Assembly: GCF_000013385.1 (NCBI RefSeq)
Contig: NC_007760.1
Coordinates: 1-64,000, forward strand
DNA length: 64,000 bases
Reading direction: 5' to 3'
Source of the DNA: Anaeromyxobacter dehalogenans 2CP-C
GTDB lineage: Bacteria > Myxococcota > Myxococcia > Myxococcales > Anaeromyxobacteraceae
Made by a program: the position numbers and the translations under genes. Numbering within the stretch: the first letter of the stretch is position 1; every line of letters starts with the position of its first letter. Below the pieces are notes generated by a model. That model was not told the DNA's origin, did no database searches, and was given only the letters and a program-made list of their open reading frames with translations. Positions 47,456 to 56,192 of the stretch are shown piece by piece.

Positions 47456-47899
47456 CTAGGCCCCCGCGCGCGCGAACAGCTCGGCCGCGCCCACCAGGCG
47501 GACGCCGCGCGCCTGCAGGAGCGCGGCGGCCCGGTCCGGATCCGAGAGGCGGAAGACGAGCGTGGCGTGCTCGCCGCGGCTCCGCACCGAGTACGCGTAC
47601 ATGTACTCGATGCCCAGGCCGCAGGCCTCGAAGCCCTGCAGCACCTCGGCGAGGCCGCCCGGCCGGTCGGGGACGTCCACCGCCAGCACGTCGGTGACGT
47701 TCACCACCACGCCGGCCTGCTCGAGCACCTGCCTGGCGCGCGTGTGGTCCTTCACGATGAGGCGCAGGATCCCGAACTGCTGCGTGTCGGCGAGCGACAG
47801 GGTGAGGATGTCGATGCCCGCGTCGCCCAGCACCTGGCACGGGACCCGGAGCTGCCCGGGGCGGTTCTCGAGGAAGAGCGAGAGCTGACGGATCTTCAT
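47456..47899 (-). CDS. Tandem ACT-domain protein
   Basis: The 147-residue protein holds two ACT units: MKIRQLSLFLENRPGQLRVPCQVLGDAGIDILTLSLAD and NVTDVLAVDVPDRPGGLAEVLQGFEACGLGIEYMYAYS. ACT domains bind amino acids and regulate enzymes. Its place between two paaK genes, near iorAB, fits a sensor of aromatic amino acids, a recurring neighbour in such clusters. The stop lies three bases before the next gene. Confidence 0.88.
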   Translation of the reverse strand: MKIRQLSLFLENRPGQLRVPCQVLGDAGIDILTLSLADTQQFGILRLIVKDHTRARQVLEQAGVVVNVTDVLAVDVPDRPGGLAEVLQGFEACGLGIEYMYAYSVRSRGEHATLVFRLSDPDRAAALLQARGVRLVGAAELFARAGA

Positions 47900-47918
47900 G
47901 CCGGCCTCCGGTGCGGGA

Positions 47919-49244
47919 TCAGATGTTGCGACGGTCGATGACGCGCTTCGCCTTCCCCTCGCTGCGCTGCAGCGTGCGCGGGGCCACCAGCGTCACCTGC
48001 GCGCGGATGCCGAGCACCTGCTCGAGCGCGGTGGCGAGGTGCTCCTGCAGGCGCTGCAGGCCGCGGATCTCGTCGGAGAACACCTCCGGCGTGACCTCGA
48101 CCTGCACCTCCATCTCGTCGAGGCCCTTCGCGCGGGTGAGGACGATCTGGTAGTGCGGCAGCGTCCCCTCGACCTGCAGCAGCGCGGTCTCCACCTGCGA
48201 CGGGAACACGTTCACGCCGCGGATGATGAACATGTCGTCGGAGCGCCGGCCGATGCGGCGGATGCGCCGGAGCGTGCGGCCGCACGCGCAGGGCGTCGGG
48301 TCGAGGGCGGTGATGTCCCGGGTCCGGTAACGGATCATGGGCATCGCCTGCTTCGAGAGCGTGGTGAGCACGAGCTCGCCCTCCGCGCCGTCCGGCAGCA
48401 CCGCGCCGGTCTCCGGGTCCACGATCTCCGGGTAGAAGTGGTCCTCGAACAGGTGGAGCCCGTCGCGGTGGACGCACTCGATGCCCACGCCCGGCCCGAT
48501 GATCTCGGAGAGCCCGTAGATGTCGTGGGCGCGGATGCCGGCCTCGCGCTCGATGTGCGCGCGCATCGACTCCGACCAGGGCTCGGCCCCGAACACGCCC
48601 ACCTTCAGCCGGCCGAAGCCGATCTTCGCGTCGCGGGCGCGCTCGATGAGGTGCACCATGTACGACGGCGTGCAGCAGATGGCGGTGACGCCGAAGTCCT
48701 GCAGCACCATGAGCTGGCGCTCGGTGTTGCCGCCGGAGATGGGGATCACCGTCGCGCCGAGCGCCTCGCCGCCGTAGTGCGCGCCGAGGCCGCCGGTGAA
48801 CAGGCCGTAGCCGTAGGCGTTCTGGATGAGGTCGCCCTGGTGCAGCCCGCAGGCGGCGAACGCGCGGACCATCACGCTCGTCCACACCTCCAGGTCCGCC
48901 GCGGTGTAGGCCACCACGATGGGCTTGCCGGTGGTGCCGGACGACGCGTGCAGCCGGACGATCTCCTCCACCGGCGAGGCGAACAGGCCGAACGGGTAGG
49001 TGTCGCGCAGGTCGGCCTTCACCGTGAACGGCAGGCGCGCCAGGTCCTCGAGCGCGTGGAGCGCGTCGGGGAAGACGCCGCGGGCCTCCATGCGCTGGCG
49101 GAGGAGCGGGACCTTCTCGTAGGCGCGCGCCACCACGGCGCGGAGCCGGGCGAGCTGCAGCTGCTCGAGCTCGCGGCGGGGGAGGAAGTCGGGGGCGCTG
49201 GCCGGGTGGAAGGCGCTGCCGGCGTCGTTCCAGGAGGTGGTCAC
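47919..49244 (-). CDS. paaK: Phenylacetate-CoA ligase family protein (first paaK of the cluster)
   Basis: The 441-residue protein parallels the other ligase: RLHASSGTTGKPIVVAYT, QNAYGYGLFTGGLGAHYGGEALG, EPWSESMR, DIYGLSEIIGPGVGIEC and RIGRRSDDMFIIRGVNVFPSQVETALL. Divergence across the length indicates an old duplication. It lies 12 bases from iorB. Two such ligases beside iorAB could handle phenyl- and indoleacetate-type acids. Confidence 0.93.
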   Translation of the reverse strand: MTTSWNDAGSAFHPASAPDFLPRRELEQLQLARLRAVVARAYEKVPLLRQRMEARGVFPDALHALEDLARLPFTVKADLRDTYPFGLFASPVEEIVRLHASSGTTGKPIVVAYTAADLEVWTSVMVRAFAACGLHQGDLIQNAYGYGLFTGGLGAHYGGEALGATVIPISGGNTERQLMVLQDFGVTAICCTPSYMVHLIERARDAKIGFGRLKVGVFGAEPWSESMRAHIEREAGIRAHDIYGLSEIIGPGVGIECVHRDGLHLFEDHFYPEIVDPETGAVLPDGAEGELVLTTLSKQAMPMIRYRTRDITALDPTPCACGRTLRRIRRIGRRSDDMFIIRGVNVFPSQVETALLQVEGTLPHYQIVLTRAKGLDEMEVQVEVTPEVFSDEIRGLQRLQEHLATALEQVLGIRAQVTLVAPRTLQRSEGKAKRVIDRRNI

Positions 49245-49256
49245 GGGGCCTCCCGG

Positions 49257-49745
49257 TCAGCGCGCGGCGGCGGCGGTCTCCCGGCCGAGCCGGAAGGCCG
49301 CGTCGTTCACGGCGTGGAGCCGCTCGGGCAGCGCGGCGTGGATGGCGGCGAGCCAGTGGGCCTCGTCGAGGTCGAGGTGGTGCGAGAGCAGGCCGAGCAG
49401 CGCCACGTTGAGGCTGCGGCGGTTCGGGAGCCGCGCCTCGTCCACCGCGTCCGGCGGGATGAGCAGGCCGCCGGGCCGGAGCAGGGGGCGGGTCACCTCC
49501 AGCTCGGACGGCGCCAGCACGAGCAGGAAGTCCGCCTCGCCGGCCGGGACCATGGGCGAGAGCACCTGCGCGCCGAAGCGGACGTCGGTGGTGACCGAGC
49601 CGCCGCGCTGGCTCATGCCGTGGACCTCGGCCTTCTTCACGTCGAGGCCGGCGCGGAAGGCGGTGTCGGCCAGGATCTCGGAGGCCTTGATGACGCCCTG
49701 GCCGCCCAGGCCGGCGACGACCACGTTCACGGTCCGGCTAGGCAT
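49257..49745 (-). CDS. iorB: Indolepyruvate oxidoreductase subunit beta
   Basis: IorB pairs with IorA to oxidise aryl pyruvates to aryl acetyl-CoA. The 162-residue protein begins NVVVAGLGGQGVIKASEILADTAFRAGLDVKKAEVHGMSQRGGSVTTDVRFG, the conserved N-terminal region of the gamma-type subunit. It is shorter than many homologues (about 190-200 residues), though no obvious motif is missing. It overlaps the end of iorA by eight bases, so the two subunits are translationally coupled. Confidence 0.93.
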   Translation of the reverse strand: MPSRTVNVVVAGLGGQGVIKASEILADTAFRAGLDVKKAEVHGMSQRGGSVTTDVRFGAQVLSPMVPAGEADFLLVLAPSELEVTRPLLRPGGLLIPPDAVDEARLPNRRSLNVALLGLLSHHLDLDEAHWLAAIHAALPERLHAVNDAAFRLGRETAAAAR

Positions 49746-51378
49746 CGGACACCTCCCCGGCGCCGGCGCAGCCCGCGCACGCCAGCGCGGCGCGCTTCTC
49801 GTCGGCCGCCTTCTCGTACCTGCGGATGTCGGCGGCGGCGAGGATGCAGGGCCGCCGCGCGATGATGACGGACAGCTTCGGCTCGGCGAGGCGCTCCTTC
49901 AGGAGCTCCTCCCAGCCGGCCGGATCGGCCACGGGGTCGATCACGTCCACGTTCGCGACGCCGAGCGCCCGGGCCAGCCCCTCGATCGACACCTTGCCGG
50001 TGGGCTCGTGGTCGAGCGTGCGGCCGGTGCCGGGGTGCTCCTGCTGGCCGGTCATGGCGGTGGTGCCGTTGTCGAGCACGACCAGCACGTGCCCGGTGGG
50101 CGGCGGGTTGTAGACCATCTCGACGAGGCCGTTCAGGCCGGTGTGGATGAACGTCGAGTCGCCGATGATCGAGACCACCCGGCGCGCGTCCGCCTCCGGC
50201 AGCACGTGGCGCAGGCCGAGGCCGACGCCGAGCGAGGCGCCCATGGCGACGCAGGTGTCGATGCCCTGGTACGGCGGCAGGACGCCCAGCGTGTAGCAGC
50301 CGATGTCGCCCGCCACGATGCAGTCGAGCTTGCGGAGCGTGGCGTAGACCGGGTGGTACGGGCAGGCCTCGCACAGCGCCGGCGGCCGGCCCTTCGGCAG
50401 CTCCGGCTCGGGCGACGGGTCGCGGGCCAGGATGCGGCGCACGCGCTGCACGTCCAGCTCGCCGAAGCGGTACGGCGCCTCCTTCGACTCCACCGCGATG
50501 CCCGCGGCGCGGATCGCGTCGGCGAAGACGGGGTCGCCCTCCTCCACCACCACGCAGCGATCGACGCTGGCCGCGAAGGCGCGGATCTTCTCGAGGGGGA
50601 GCGGGTAGACGGTCTTCAACTCGAGCCGGCTCGCCGAGGGCGCGGCCTCGGCCACGTGCCGCGCGGTCACGCCGGAGGTGATGACGCCGAGCGCGCGATC
50701 GCCCTTCACCCAGACGTTGAGCGGGGTCTCCTCGGCGAACGCCTGGAGCGCCTCCAGCTTCTTGCGGAGCCGGCGGTGCGCGGGGCGGGCGTACGCCGGG
50801 ATCATCACGCGGCCGGGGATGTCGCGCACGAACGCCGGCGCGGGCGGGGCGGGCAGGTCGGCGCGGCGCGCGGCCAGCGTCTTCGAGTGGCAGACGCGCG
50901 TGGTCATGCGGAGGATCACCGGGATCGCGAAGCGCTCGGACAGCTCGAACGCGGCCACGGTGAGGTCGTACGCCTCCTGCGAGTCGGCGGGCTCGAGCAT
51001 GGGCAGCCCGGCCGCGACGGCGTAGTGCCGGTTGTCCTGCTCGTTCTGCGAGGAGGCCATGCCCGGATCGTCGGCGCTCACCACCACCAGCCCGCCCTTC
51101 ACGCCGGTGTACGCGGCGGTGAACAGCGGGTCGGCGGCCACGTTCAGCCCGACGTGCTTCATGGTCACGAGCGCGCGCGCGCCGCCGAACGCGGCCCCGA
51201 GGCCCACCTCGAGCGCCACCTTCTCGTTCGGCGCCCACTGGGCGCGGCCGCCGAGCGCGTCGAGCGCCTGGAGGATCTCGGTCGAGGGGGTGCCGGGATA
51301 GCCGGTGCCGAGCCGGACGCCCGCGTCGCGGGCCGCCGCCGCCACCGCCTCGTCGCCGGATAGAAGCCGCCGTTCCAT
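49738..51378 (-). CDS. iorA: Indolepyruvate oxidoreductase subunit alpha, lacking the C-terminal ferredoxin domain
   Basis: IorA carries the TPP site. The 546-residue protein has the N-terminal pyrimidine-binding domain (LLSGDEAVAAAARDAGVRLGTGYPGTPSTEI) and the TPP/Mg domain (GDIGCYTLGVLPPYQGIDTCVAMGASLG, GDSTFIHTGLNGLVEMVYN). Most IorA proteins add two [4Fe-4S] ferredoxin clusters at the C-terminus and are about 600-650 residues. Here the end is short and has only ARRPCIL and ACAGCAGAGE, without a CxxCxxCxxxCP motif. The central CEACPYHP pair is retained. How electrons leave this complex is therefore unclear. ATG 51378 follows GAGAGGAG. Confidence 0.92.
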   Translation of the reverse strand: MERRLLSGDEAVAAAARDAGVRLGTGYPGTPSTEILQALDALGGRAQWAPNEKVALEVGLGAAFGGARALVTMKHVGLNVAADPLFTAAYTGVKGGLVVVSADDPGMASSQNEQDNRHYAVAAGLPMLEPADSQEAYDLTVAAFELSERFAIPVILRMTTRVCHSKTLAARRADLPAPPAPAFVRDIPGRVMIPAYARPAHRRLRKKLEALQAFAEETPLNVWVKGDRALGVITSGVTARHVAEAAPSASRLELKTVYPLPLEKIRAFAASVDRCVVVEEGDPVFADAIRAAGIAVESKEAPYRFGELDVQRVRRILARDPSPEPELPKGRPPALCEACPYHPVYATLRKLDCIVAGDIGCYTLGVLPPYQGIDTCVAMGASLGVGLGLRHVLPEADARRVVSIIGDSTFIHTGLNGLVEMVYNPPPTGHVLVVLDNGTTAMTGQQEHPGTGRTLDHEPTGKVSIEGLARALGVANVDVIDPVADPAGWEELLKERLAEPKLSVIIARRPCILAAADIRRYEKAADEKRAALACAGCAGAGEVSDA

Positions 51379-51503
51379 CGTTCGGGTTCTCCTCTCGCGC
51401 GCCCGGATGACGGGGCGTGCAGGCCGCCCCCGGTCCGGGATACAACCCGGCCCGGCCGCGGTCGTCGCTGACGTGGACCCGGCATGATACCTGAACGGGG
51501 CTG

Positions 51504-52427
51504 ATGATTCCCATCCCTACCCTGGCCCGGCTGACCGCGGAGGCCCGGACCGCCGGACCGCTCCGGCTGGTGGTGGCGGCCGCCGCGAGCGACTCCGCCC
51601 TGGCGGCCGCGGCGCTGGCCCGCCGCCAGCGGATCGCCGACGCGGTGCTGGTGGGCGGGCGCTCGGAGATCGCGGCGAGGCTGCGGGCGCTCGGCGAGGA
51701 CCCGGCGCTCTTCGAGCTGCACGAGGCCGCGAACGACGAGGACGCGGCGCGCCGCGCGGTCGCCATGGTCCGGGGCGGCGAGGCGGCGGTCCTGATGAAG
51801 GGCCGGCTCCAGACCGCCGCGCTCCTCGAGGCCATCCTGGATCGCACGGACGGGCTCCGCGACGGGCGGCTCCTCTCGGACGTGCTGGTGGCCGATCACC
51901 CGCTCTCGGCCGCGCCGCGGCTGCTCGGGGTCACCGACGGCGGCGTGAACGTGGCGCCCGACCTCGGGCAGAAGCGGGCCATCGTGGAGAACGCCGCGGC
52001 GCTGTTCCGCGCGCTCGGCCACGACCGGCCGCGGGTGGCCTGCCTGTGCGCGGTCGAGACGGTGACCGACGCCATGCCGCACACCCGCGACGCGGCCGCG
52101 CTCGCGGCGATGAACGCGCGCGGGGAGCTGCCGGGCTGCGTGGTGGGGGGCCCGTTCGCGCTCGACAACGCGCTCTCGGCCGACGCGGCGCGGGCGAAGG
52201 GCATCGACCACCCGGTGGCGGGCCGGGCCGACCTCCTGCTCGTGCCGACCATCGAGGTCGGGAACGCGCTCGGGAAGGCGTTCACGTACCTCGCGCACCG
52301 GAGCGTGGCCCACGTGATCGTGGGCGCCCGCGCGCCGGTGCTCATCCCGTCGCGGGTCGAGCGCCCCGAGGACAAGCTCTGCTCGATCGCGCTCGGCGTC
52401 CTGGCCGCGGCGAGGGGCGCCCCGTGA
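51504..52427 (+). CDS. ptb: Phosphate butyryltransferase family protein
   Basis: Ptb interconverts butyryl-CoA (or another acyl-CoA) and the acyl phosphate. The 307-residue protein has the family core: DGLRDGRLLSDVLVAD, VTDGGVNVAPDLGQKRAIVENAAALFRALG and the C-terminal VPTIEVGNALGKAFTYLAHRSVAHVIVGARAPVLIPSR. It overlaps buk by four bases (GTGA) and is divergent from iorA across 125 bases. Substrate range is probably wider than butyrate. Confidence 0.9.
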   Translation: MIPIPTLARLTAEARTAGPLRLVVAAAASDSALAAAALARRQRIADAVLVGGRSEIAARLRALGEDPALFELHEAANDEDAARRAVAMVRGGEAAVLMKGRLQTAALLEAILDRTDGLRDGRLLSDVLVADHPLSAAPRLLGVTDGGVNVAPDLGQKRAIVENAAALFRALGHDRPRVACLCAVETVTDAMPHTRDAAALAAMNARGELPGCVVGGPFALDNALSADAARAKGIDHPVAGRADLLLVPTIEVGNALGKAFTYLAHRSVAHVIVGARAPVLIPSRVERPEDKLCSIALGVLAAARGAP

Positions 52428-53530
52428 GCGCCAGCGCGGGGCCGCACGGGCCGCTGGTGCTCGCGGTGAACCCGGGGGCCGGGTCCACCAAGCTCGGCCT
52501 GTTCCGCGGGGGCGGGCTGGTCCGCGAGGAGAAGGTGCTGCACCCCGAGGCGATGGCGCGGCCCGCGGCGCGGATCTGGGACGAGCTGCCCGGGCGCGTC
52601 GCCGCGGCGGAGGACTTCCTCGCTCGCGCCGGGGTGCGGGCGGGCGACCTCGCCGCGGTGGCCGGGCGCGGCGGGCTGCTCCCGCCGCTCGCCGCCGGCG
52701 CGTACCTCGTGGACGACGCGCTCGTCGCCGAGCTGGAGCGGGCCGCGCACGGGGAGCACGCCTCGAACCTGGGCGCGCCCATGGCGCGGGCGCTCGCCGC
52801 GCCGCACGGGTGCCCGGCGCTGGTCGTGGACCCGGTCTCGGTGGACGAGCTCGCGCCGGTGGCGCGCGTCACCGGCCTCGCCGGGGTGGAGCGCACCAGC
52901 TTCGCGCACGCGCTCAACCTGCGCGCGGTGGCGCGGCGCCACGCGGCCTCGGCCGGCCGGCCGCTCGAGGCGCTCGCGCTCGTGCTCGCGCACCTCGGCA
53001 CCGGCATCTCGCTCTGCGCCCTGGCCGGCGGCCGGATGGTGGACGTGGTGAACCCGCGCGACGAGGGGCCGTTCTCCGGCGACCGGGCCGGCGGCGTGCC
53101 GGCCACCGCGCTCGTGGACCTGTGCTTCGCGCCGGGCGCCGACGCACGGACGGTGAAGCGGCGGCTGTTCGGCGACGGCGGGCTCTACGCGCACCTCGGC
53201 ACGCGCGACGTCCGCGAGGCGCTGGCGCGGGCCGGGCGCGGGGACGCCCGGGCCGCGCTGCTCGTGGACGCGATGTGCTACCAGGCCGCGAAGGCCGTGG
53301 CGGCGATGGCCGTCGCGCTCGACGGCCGGGTGGACGCGATCGTGCTCACCGGCGGCCTCGCCCACCTCGCGCCGGTGGTCGAGGGCGTCCGGCGCCGGGT
53401 GGCGTGGATCGCGCCGGTGGAGGTCCACCCGGGCGAGGACGAGCTGCGGGCGCTCGCCGAGGGCGCGCTGCGCGTCCTCTCGGGCGAGGAGCCGGCGCGG
53501 CCCTACGCGCCGCTCGCGCCCGATCGCTGA
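52424..53530 (+). CDS. buk: Butyrate kinase
   Basis: Buk transfers phosphate from the acyl phosphate to ADP, making ATP and the free acid. The 368-residue ASKHA-fold kinase has LAVNPGAGSTKLGLF (phosphate 1 motif), VLAHLGTGISLCALAGGRMVDVVNPRDEGPFSGDRAGG and IVLTGGLAHLAPVVEGV. Its start overlaps ptb. The 3' end overlaps the convergent MocR gene by 28 bases. With IorAB upstream, it could recover ATP from aryl- or branched-acyl-CoA. Confidence 0.92.
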   Translation: MSASAGPHGPLVLAVNPGAGSTKLGLFRGGGLVREEKVLHPEAMARPAARIWDELPGRVAAAEDFLARAGVRAGDLAAVAGRGGLLPPLAAGAYLVDDALVAELERAAHGEHASNLGAPMARALAAPHGCPALVVDPVSVDELAPVARVTGLAGVERTSFAHALNLRAVARRHAASAGRPLEALALVLAHLGTGISLCALAGGRMVDVVNPRDEGPFSGDRAGGVPATALVDLCFAPGADARTVKRRLFGDGGLYAHLGTRDVREALARAGRGDARAALLVDAMCYQAAKAVAAMAVALDGRVDAIVLTGGLAHLAPVVEGVRRRVAWIAPVEVHPGEDELRALAEGALRVLSGEEPARPYAPLAPDR

Positions 53531-54981
53531 CCCCGGCGCGGCAGCGCCCCGGCCAGCCGGCGCACCGCCTCCGCCAGCTCGCGCGCGTCGAGGCGCCCGA
53601 AGCCGAGCCGCAGGAACGGGCGCGCCCGGCGGTCGTGCGCGAACAGCCGCCCCGGCTGCACCGCCACCCCGGCGCGGAGCGCCCGCGCCGCCCAGGCGCC
53701 GGGGTCGATGCCGGGCGCGACGCGGCACCAGAGCGCCATGCCGCCCGCCGGCGTCCGGAAGGAGAGCGCGCCGCCGAGGCGCGCCCCGAGCTCGGCCGCG
53801 AGCGCCTCGCGCCGGCCCGCGTAGACGCGGCGGGTCCGCCAGGCGTGCCGCTGCGCCTCGCCCTCCTCGAACAGCTCGGCCACGGCGGCCTCCACCGCGA
53901 GGTCGCCCTGCCGATCGAGGAAGCGGCGGTGCGCGGTGAGCCGCTCGATCGCGTCCGGCGGGCCGGCCAGCCAGCCGAGGCGCAGGCCCGGGGCGAGGAC
54001 CTTGGAGAGCGTGCCCACGTAGACCACCACCCCGGCGCCGTCGGCGCTGGCGAGCGGCGGCACCGGCCGGCCCTCGTAGTGGAACTCGGCGTCGTAGTCG
54101 TCCTCGAGCACGAGCAGCCGCGCGCGGCGGGCGAGGTCGAGCAGCGCGAGCCGCCGGGCGGGCGCGAGCGTGACGGTGGTCGGGTACTGGTGGTGCGGGG
54201 TGAGGTAGACCGCGCGGATCGCGCCGGCCGCCGCGAGCGCCTCGAGCCGCTCCACCTCGAGCCCGCGCGCGTCCACCGGCACCGGCACGGTGCGCAGGCC
54301 GGCCAGGCGCAGCGACTCCCACGCCGGCCGGTAGCCGAGCGCCTCGACCGCGACGCCGTCGCCGGGGGAGAGCAGCGCCCGCCCGGCCAGGGAGAGCGCC
54401 ATCTGCGCGCCGCGGGTGACGAGGATCCCGTCCGCGTCCACGGCCAGGCCGCGCGCCTCGCCCAGCATGCGCGCGAGCGCGGCCCGCAGGCGCGGGTGGC
54501 CGGCGGCGTCGCCGTAGGCGAGGTGCTCGCGCCGGCGCAGCGCCCGGCGGTAGGCGCTCCCGAGCGCGGCCACCGGCACGAGCCGCGGATCGGGGGTGCC
54601 GCCGAGGAGCTCGAGCGTGCCGGGCGGCAGCGCCTCCCAGGTGGCGTCGGACGGGGCGGGGGGCAGATCGAAGCCGGCGCGCGCGGCCGGGCCGGGCGCG
54701 CCCGCGGCGCCGCGGGGCACCGGCGGGAGGTCGCGCGAGACGAGCGTGGCGCGGGCCGGATCGGACGCGATCCAGCCCTCCGCGGCCAGCTCGCCGTAGG
54801 CGGCGAGCACGGTGTTGCGGTGGACGCCGAGCGTCCGCGCCAGCGCGCGGCTGGAGGGGAGCGGCGCGCCGGGGCGGAGCGCGCCGGCGCGGATCCGCGC
54901 GGCGAGCGCGCGGGCGATCTGCACCGAGAGCGGGGCCGGGTCGGCGCGGTCGAGCGCGAGCGGGGTCTGCCAGGTCCGCAC
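53503..54981 (-). CDS. MocR/GabR-type PLP-dependent transcriptional regulator
   Basis: The 492-residue protein fuses an N-terminal GntR winged HTH (LSVQIARALAARIRAGALRPGAPLPSSRALARTLGVHRNTVLAAYGELAAEGW) to an aminotransferase-fold domain with PLP-site features, including the Schiff-base Lys in VGTLSKVLAPGLRLGWLAG. These regulators sense PLP or amine ligands; several control pyridoxal genes. It is divergent from a PNPOx-GNAT fusion 65 bases away, a pairing consistent with vitamin B6 control. It starts at GTG. Confidence 0.92.
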   Translation of the reverse strand: MRTWQTPLALDRADPAPLSVQIARALAARIRAGALRPGAPLPSSRALARTLGVHRNTVLAAYGELAAEGWIASDPARATLVSRDLPPVPRGAAGAPGPAARAGFDLPPAPSDATWEALPPGTLELLGGTPDPRLVPVAALGSAYRRALRRREHLAYGDAAGHPRLRAALARMLGEARGLAVDADGILVTRGAQMALSLAGRALLSPGDGVAVEALGYRPAWESLRLAGLRTVPVPVDARGLEVERLEALAAAGAIRAVYLTPHHQYPTTVTLAPARRLALLDLARRARLLVLEDDYDAEFHYEGRPVPPLASADGAGVVVYVGTLSKVLAPGLRLGWLAGPPDAIERLTAHRRFLDRQGDLAVEAAVAELFEEGEAQRHAWRTRRVYAGRREALAAELGARLGGALSFRTPAGGMALWCRVAPGIDPGAWAARALRAGVAVQPGRLFAHDRRARPFLRLGFGRLDARELAEAVRRLAGALPRRGQRSGASGA

Positions 54982-55025
54982 TGGTCCACCGAATTACTCG
55001 AAACTGGACCTTCTCGCCAGACCAG
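54980..55025. promoter_or_regulatory. Repeated ACTGGWCC sites in the MocR divergent region
   Basis: ACTGGTCC (54980-54987) and ACTGGACC (55003-55010) are near-identical in the same orientation 23 bases apart, about two helical turns. A CCAGACCAG block follows at 55017-55025. The first site overlaps the regulator's own start. Such direct repeats are typical of MocR operators. Confidence 0.5.
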
Positions 55026-55046
55026 CCCCGGCGCAGGCTGCCGCGC

Positions 55047-56114
55047 ATGAGACGCGAGCTCTTCCGGGCCGGCCGCGCGGAGGCCCTGGCGCTGCTGCGG
55101 CGGGCGCCCACCGTGCACCTCGCCACCACCACCCCCGAGGGCGCGCCGGTGCTGCGCGCGCTCGACGCCGCCGTGCTCGACGACGGGGTCTGGTTCCACG
55201 GCGCGCGCGCCGGCGAGAAGGCGCGCTGCCTGGGCCGCCCGGCGGTGGTCGCCGCGGAGGAGCTGGTGGCGCACCTGCCCAGCTGGATGGCGGACCCGGT
55301 GCGCGCCTGCCCGGCCACCACGCTCTACCGGAGCGTGCAGGCGCACGGGACGCTGGAGGAGCTGACCGACCCGGCCCGGAAGGCCGAGGTGCTCTCGGCG
55401 CTGATGGCGCGCTGGCAGCCGGAGGGGCGCTACCGGCCCATCCGCGCCGACGATCCGCTCTACGCGGGCGAGCTGCGCGGGATCCTGGTGCTGGGCGTCC
55501 GCCTGGGCGAGGCGCTCGACGGCAAGTGGAAGCTGCTCCAGAACCGCTCGCCCGAGCAGCTCGGCGCGGCGCTCGAGGGGCTGTGGGCGCGCGGCGCGCC
55601 CGGCGACGTCGCCGCCGTCGAGGCGGTCCGGGCCGCGAACCCGGCCGCGCCGGAGCCGGCGTTCCTCGCGGCGGGGATCCCCGGGGTCCGGCTGCACGTC
55701 GCGCTGGGCGAGGGGGACGCGCCGGCGGTCGAGGCGCTCCTCGCCGGGGAGTACTGGTGGGAGGGCGAGCCCGCCGCGCTGGCCGGCCCCTCGCACCTCG
55801 CCTCCACCGCCTGGGTGGGCGCCCGCGACGCGGACGGCGGGCTCGTCGCCTCGGCGCGCGCCATGGCCGATCCGCGCCACGCCTGGATCTACGACGTGGT
55901 GGTGGCGCCGGCCTGGCGCGGGCGCGGCCTCGGCAAGCGGCTCCTGGCGCTGCTCCTCGACCACCCCGCGCTCCGCCGCACCCGCTTCGTGCGCCTCGTC
56001 ACCCGCGACGCGCAGGGCCTCTACGCCTGCTTCGGCTTCGTGGACGCGGCGGGGCAGCGGCGCTTCGGGACCTCCACCGAGATGGTGCTCGTGCGCGACG
56101 GGCGCGGGGCGTGA
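55047..56114 (+). CDS. PNPOx-like flavin split-barrel fused to a GNAT acetyltransferase
   Basis: The 355-residue protein has two parts. Residues about 1-165 match the pyridoxamine-5'-phosphate-oxidase-like split barrel of FMN or F420 type (LLRRAPTVHLATTTPEGAPVLRALDAAVLDDGVWFHGARAGEKARCLG). Residues about 200-350 are GNAT-like, with the acetyl-CoA loop VVVAPAWRGRGLGKRLLALLL and ARRTRFVRLVTRDAQGLYACFGF. The fusion is uncommon. It is divergent from a MocR regulator, suggesting B6 or amine metabolism. Confidence 0.82.
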   Translation: MRRELFRAGRAEALALLRRAPTVHLATTTPEGAPVLRALDAAVLDDGVWFHGARAGEKARCLGRPAVVAAEELVAHLPSWMADPVRACPATTLYRSVQAHGTLEELTDPARKAEVLSALMARWQPEGRYRPIRADDPLYAGELRGILVLGVRLGEALDGKWKLLQNRSPEQLGAALEGLWARGAPGDVAAVEAVRAANPAAPEPAFLAAGIPGVRLHVALGEGDAPAVEALLAGEYWWEGEPAALAGPSHLASTAWVGARDADGGLVASARAMADPRHAWIYDVVVAPAWRGRGLGKRLLALLLDHPALRRTRFVRLVTRDAQGLYACFGFVDAAGQRRFGTSTEMVLVRDGRGA

Positions 56115-56192
56115 GTCCGCTCGGGGTTCGGCGGGCTCACCCCGAGCGGACCCCCTGAGACGCCCTCACCCTGGGCCCGTCGAAGGGTCGCC
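56115..56192. repeat. Convergent 13-bp hairpin plus dispersed repeat
   Basis: GTCCGCTCGGGGT (56115-56127) pairs perfectly with ACCCCGAGCGGAC (56139-56151), likely a terminator for the fusion gene. CTCACCCTGGGCCCGTCGAAGGG follows, a diverged copy of the dispersed repeat, and it overlaps the last codons of the convergent DedA gene, supplying its C-terminal ARGDPSTGPG. Confidence 0.6.
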
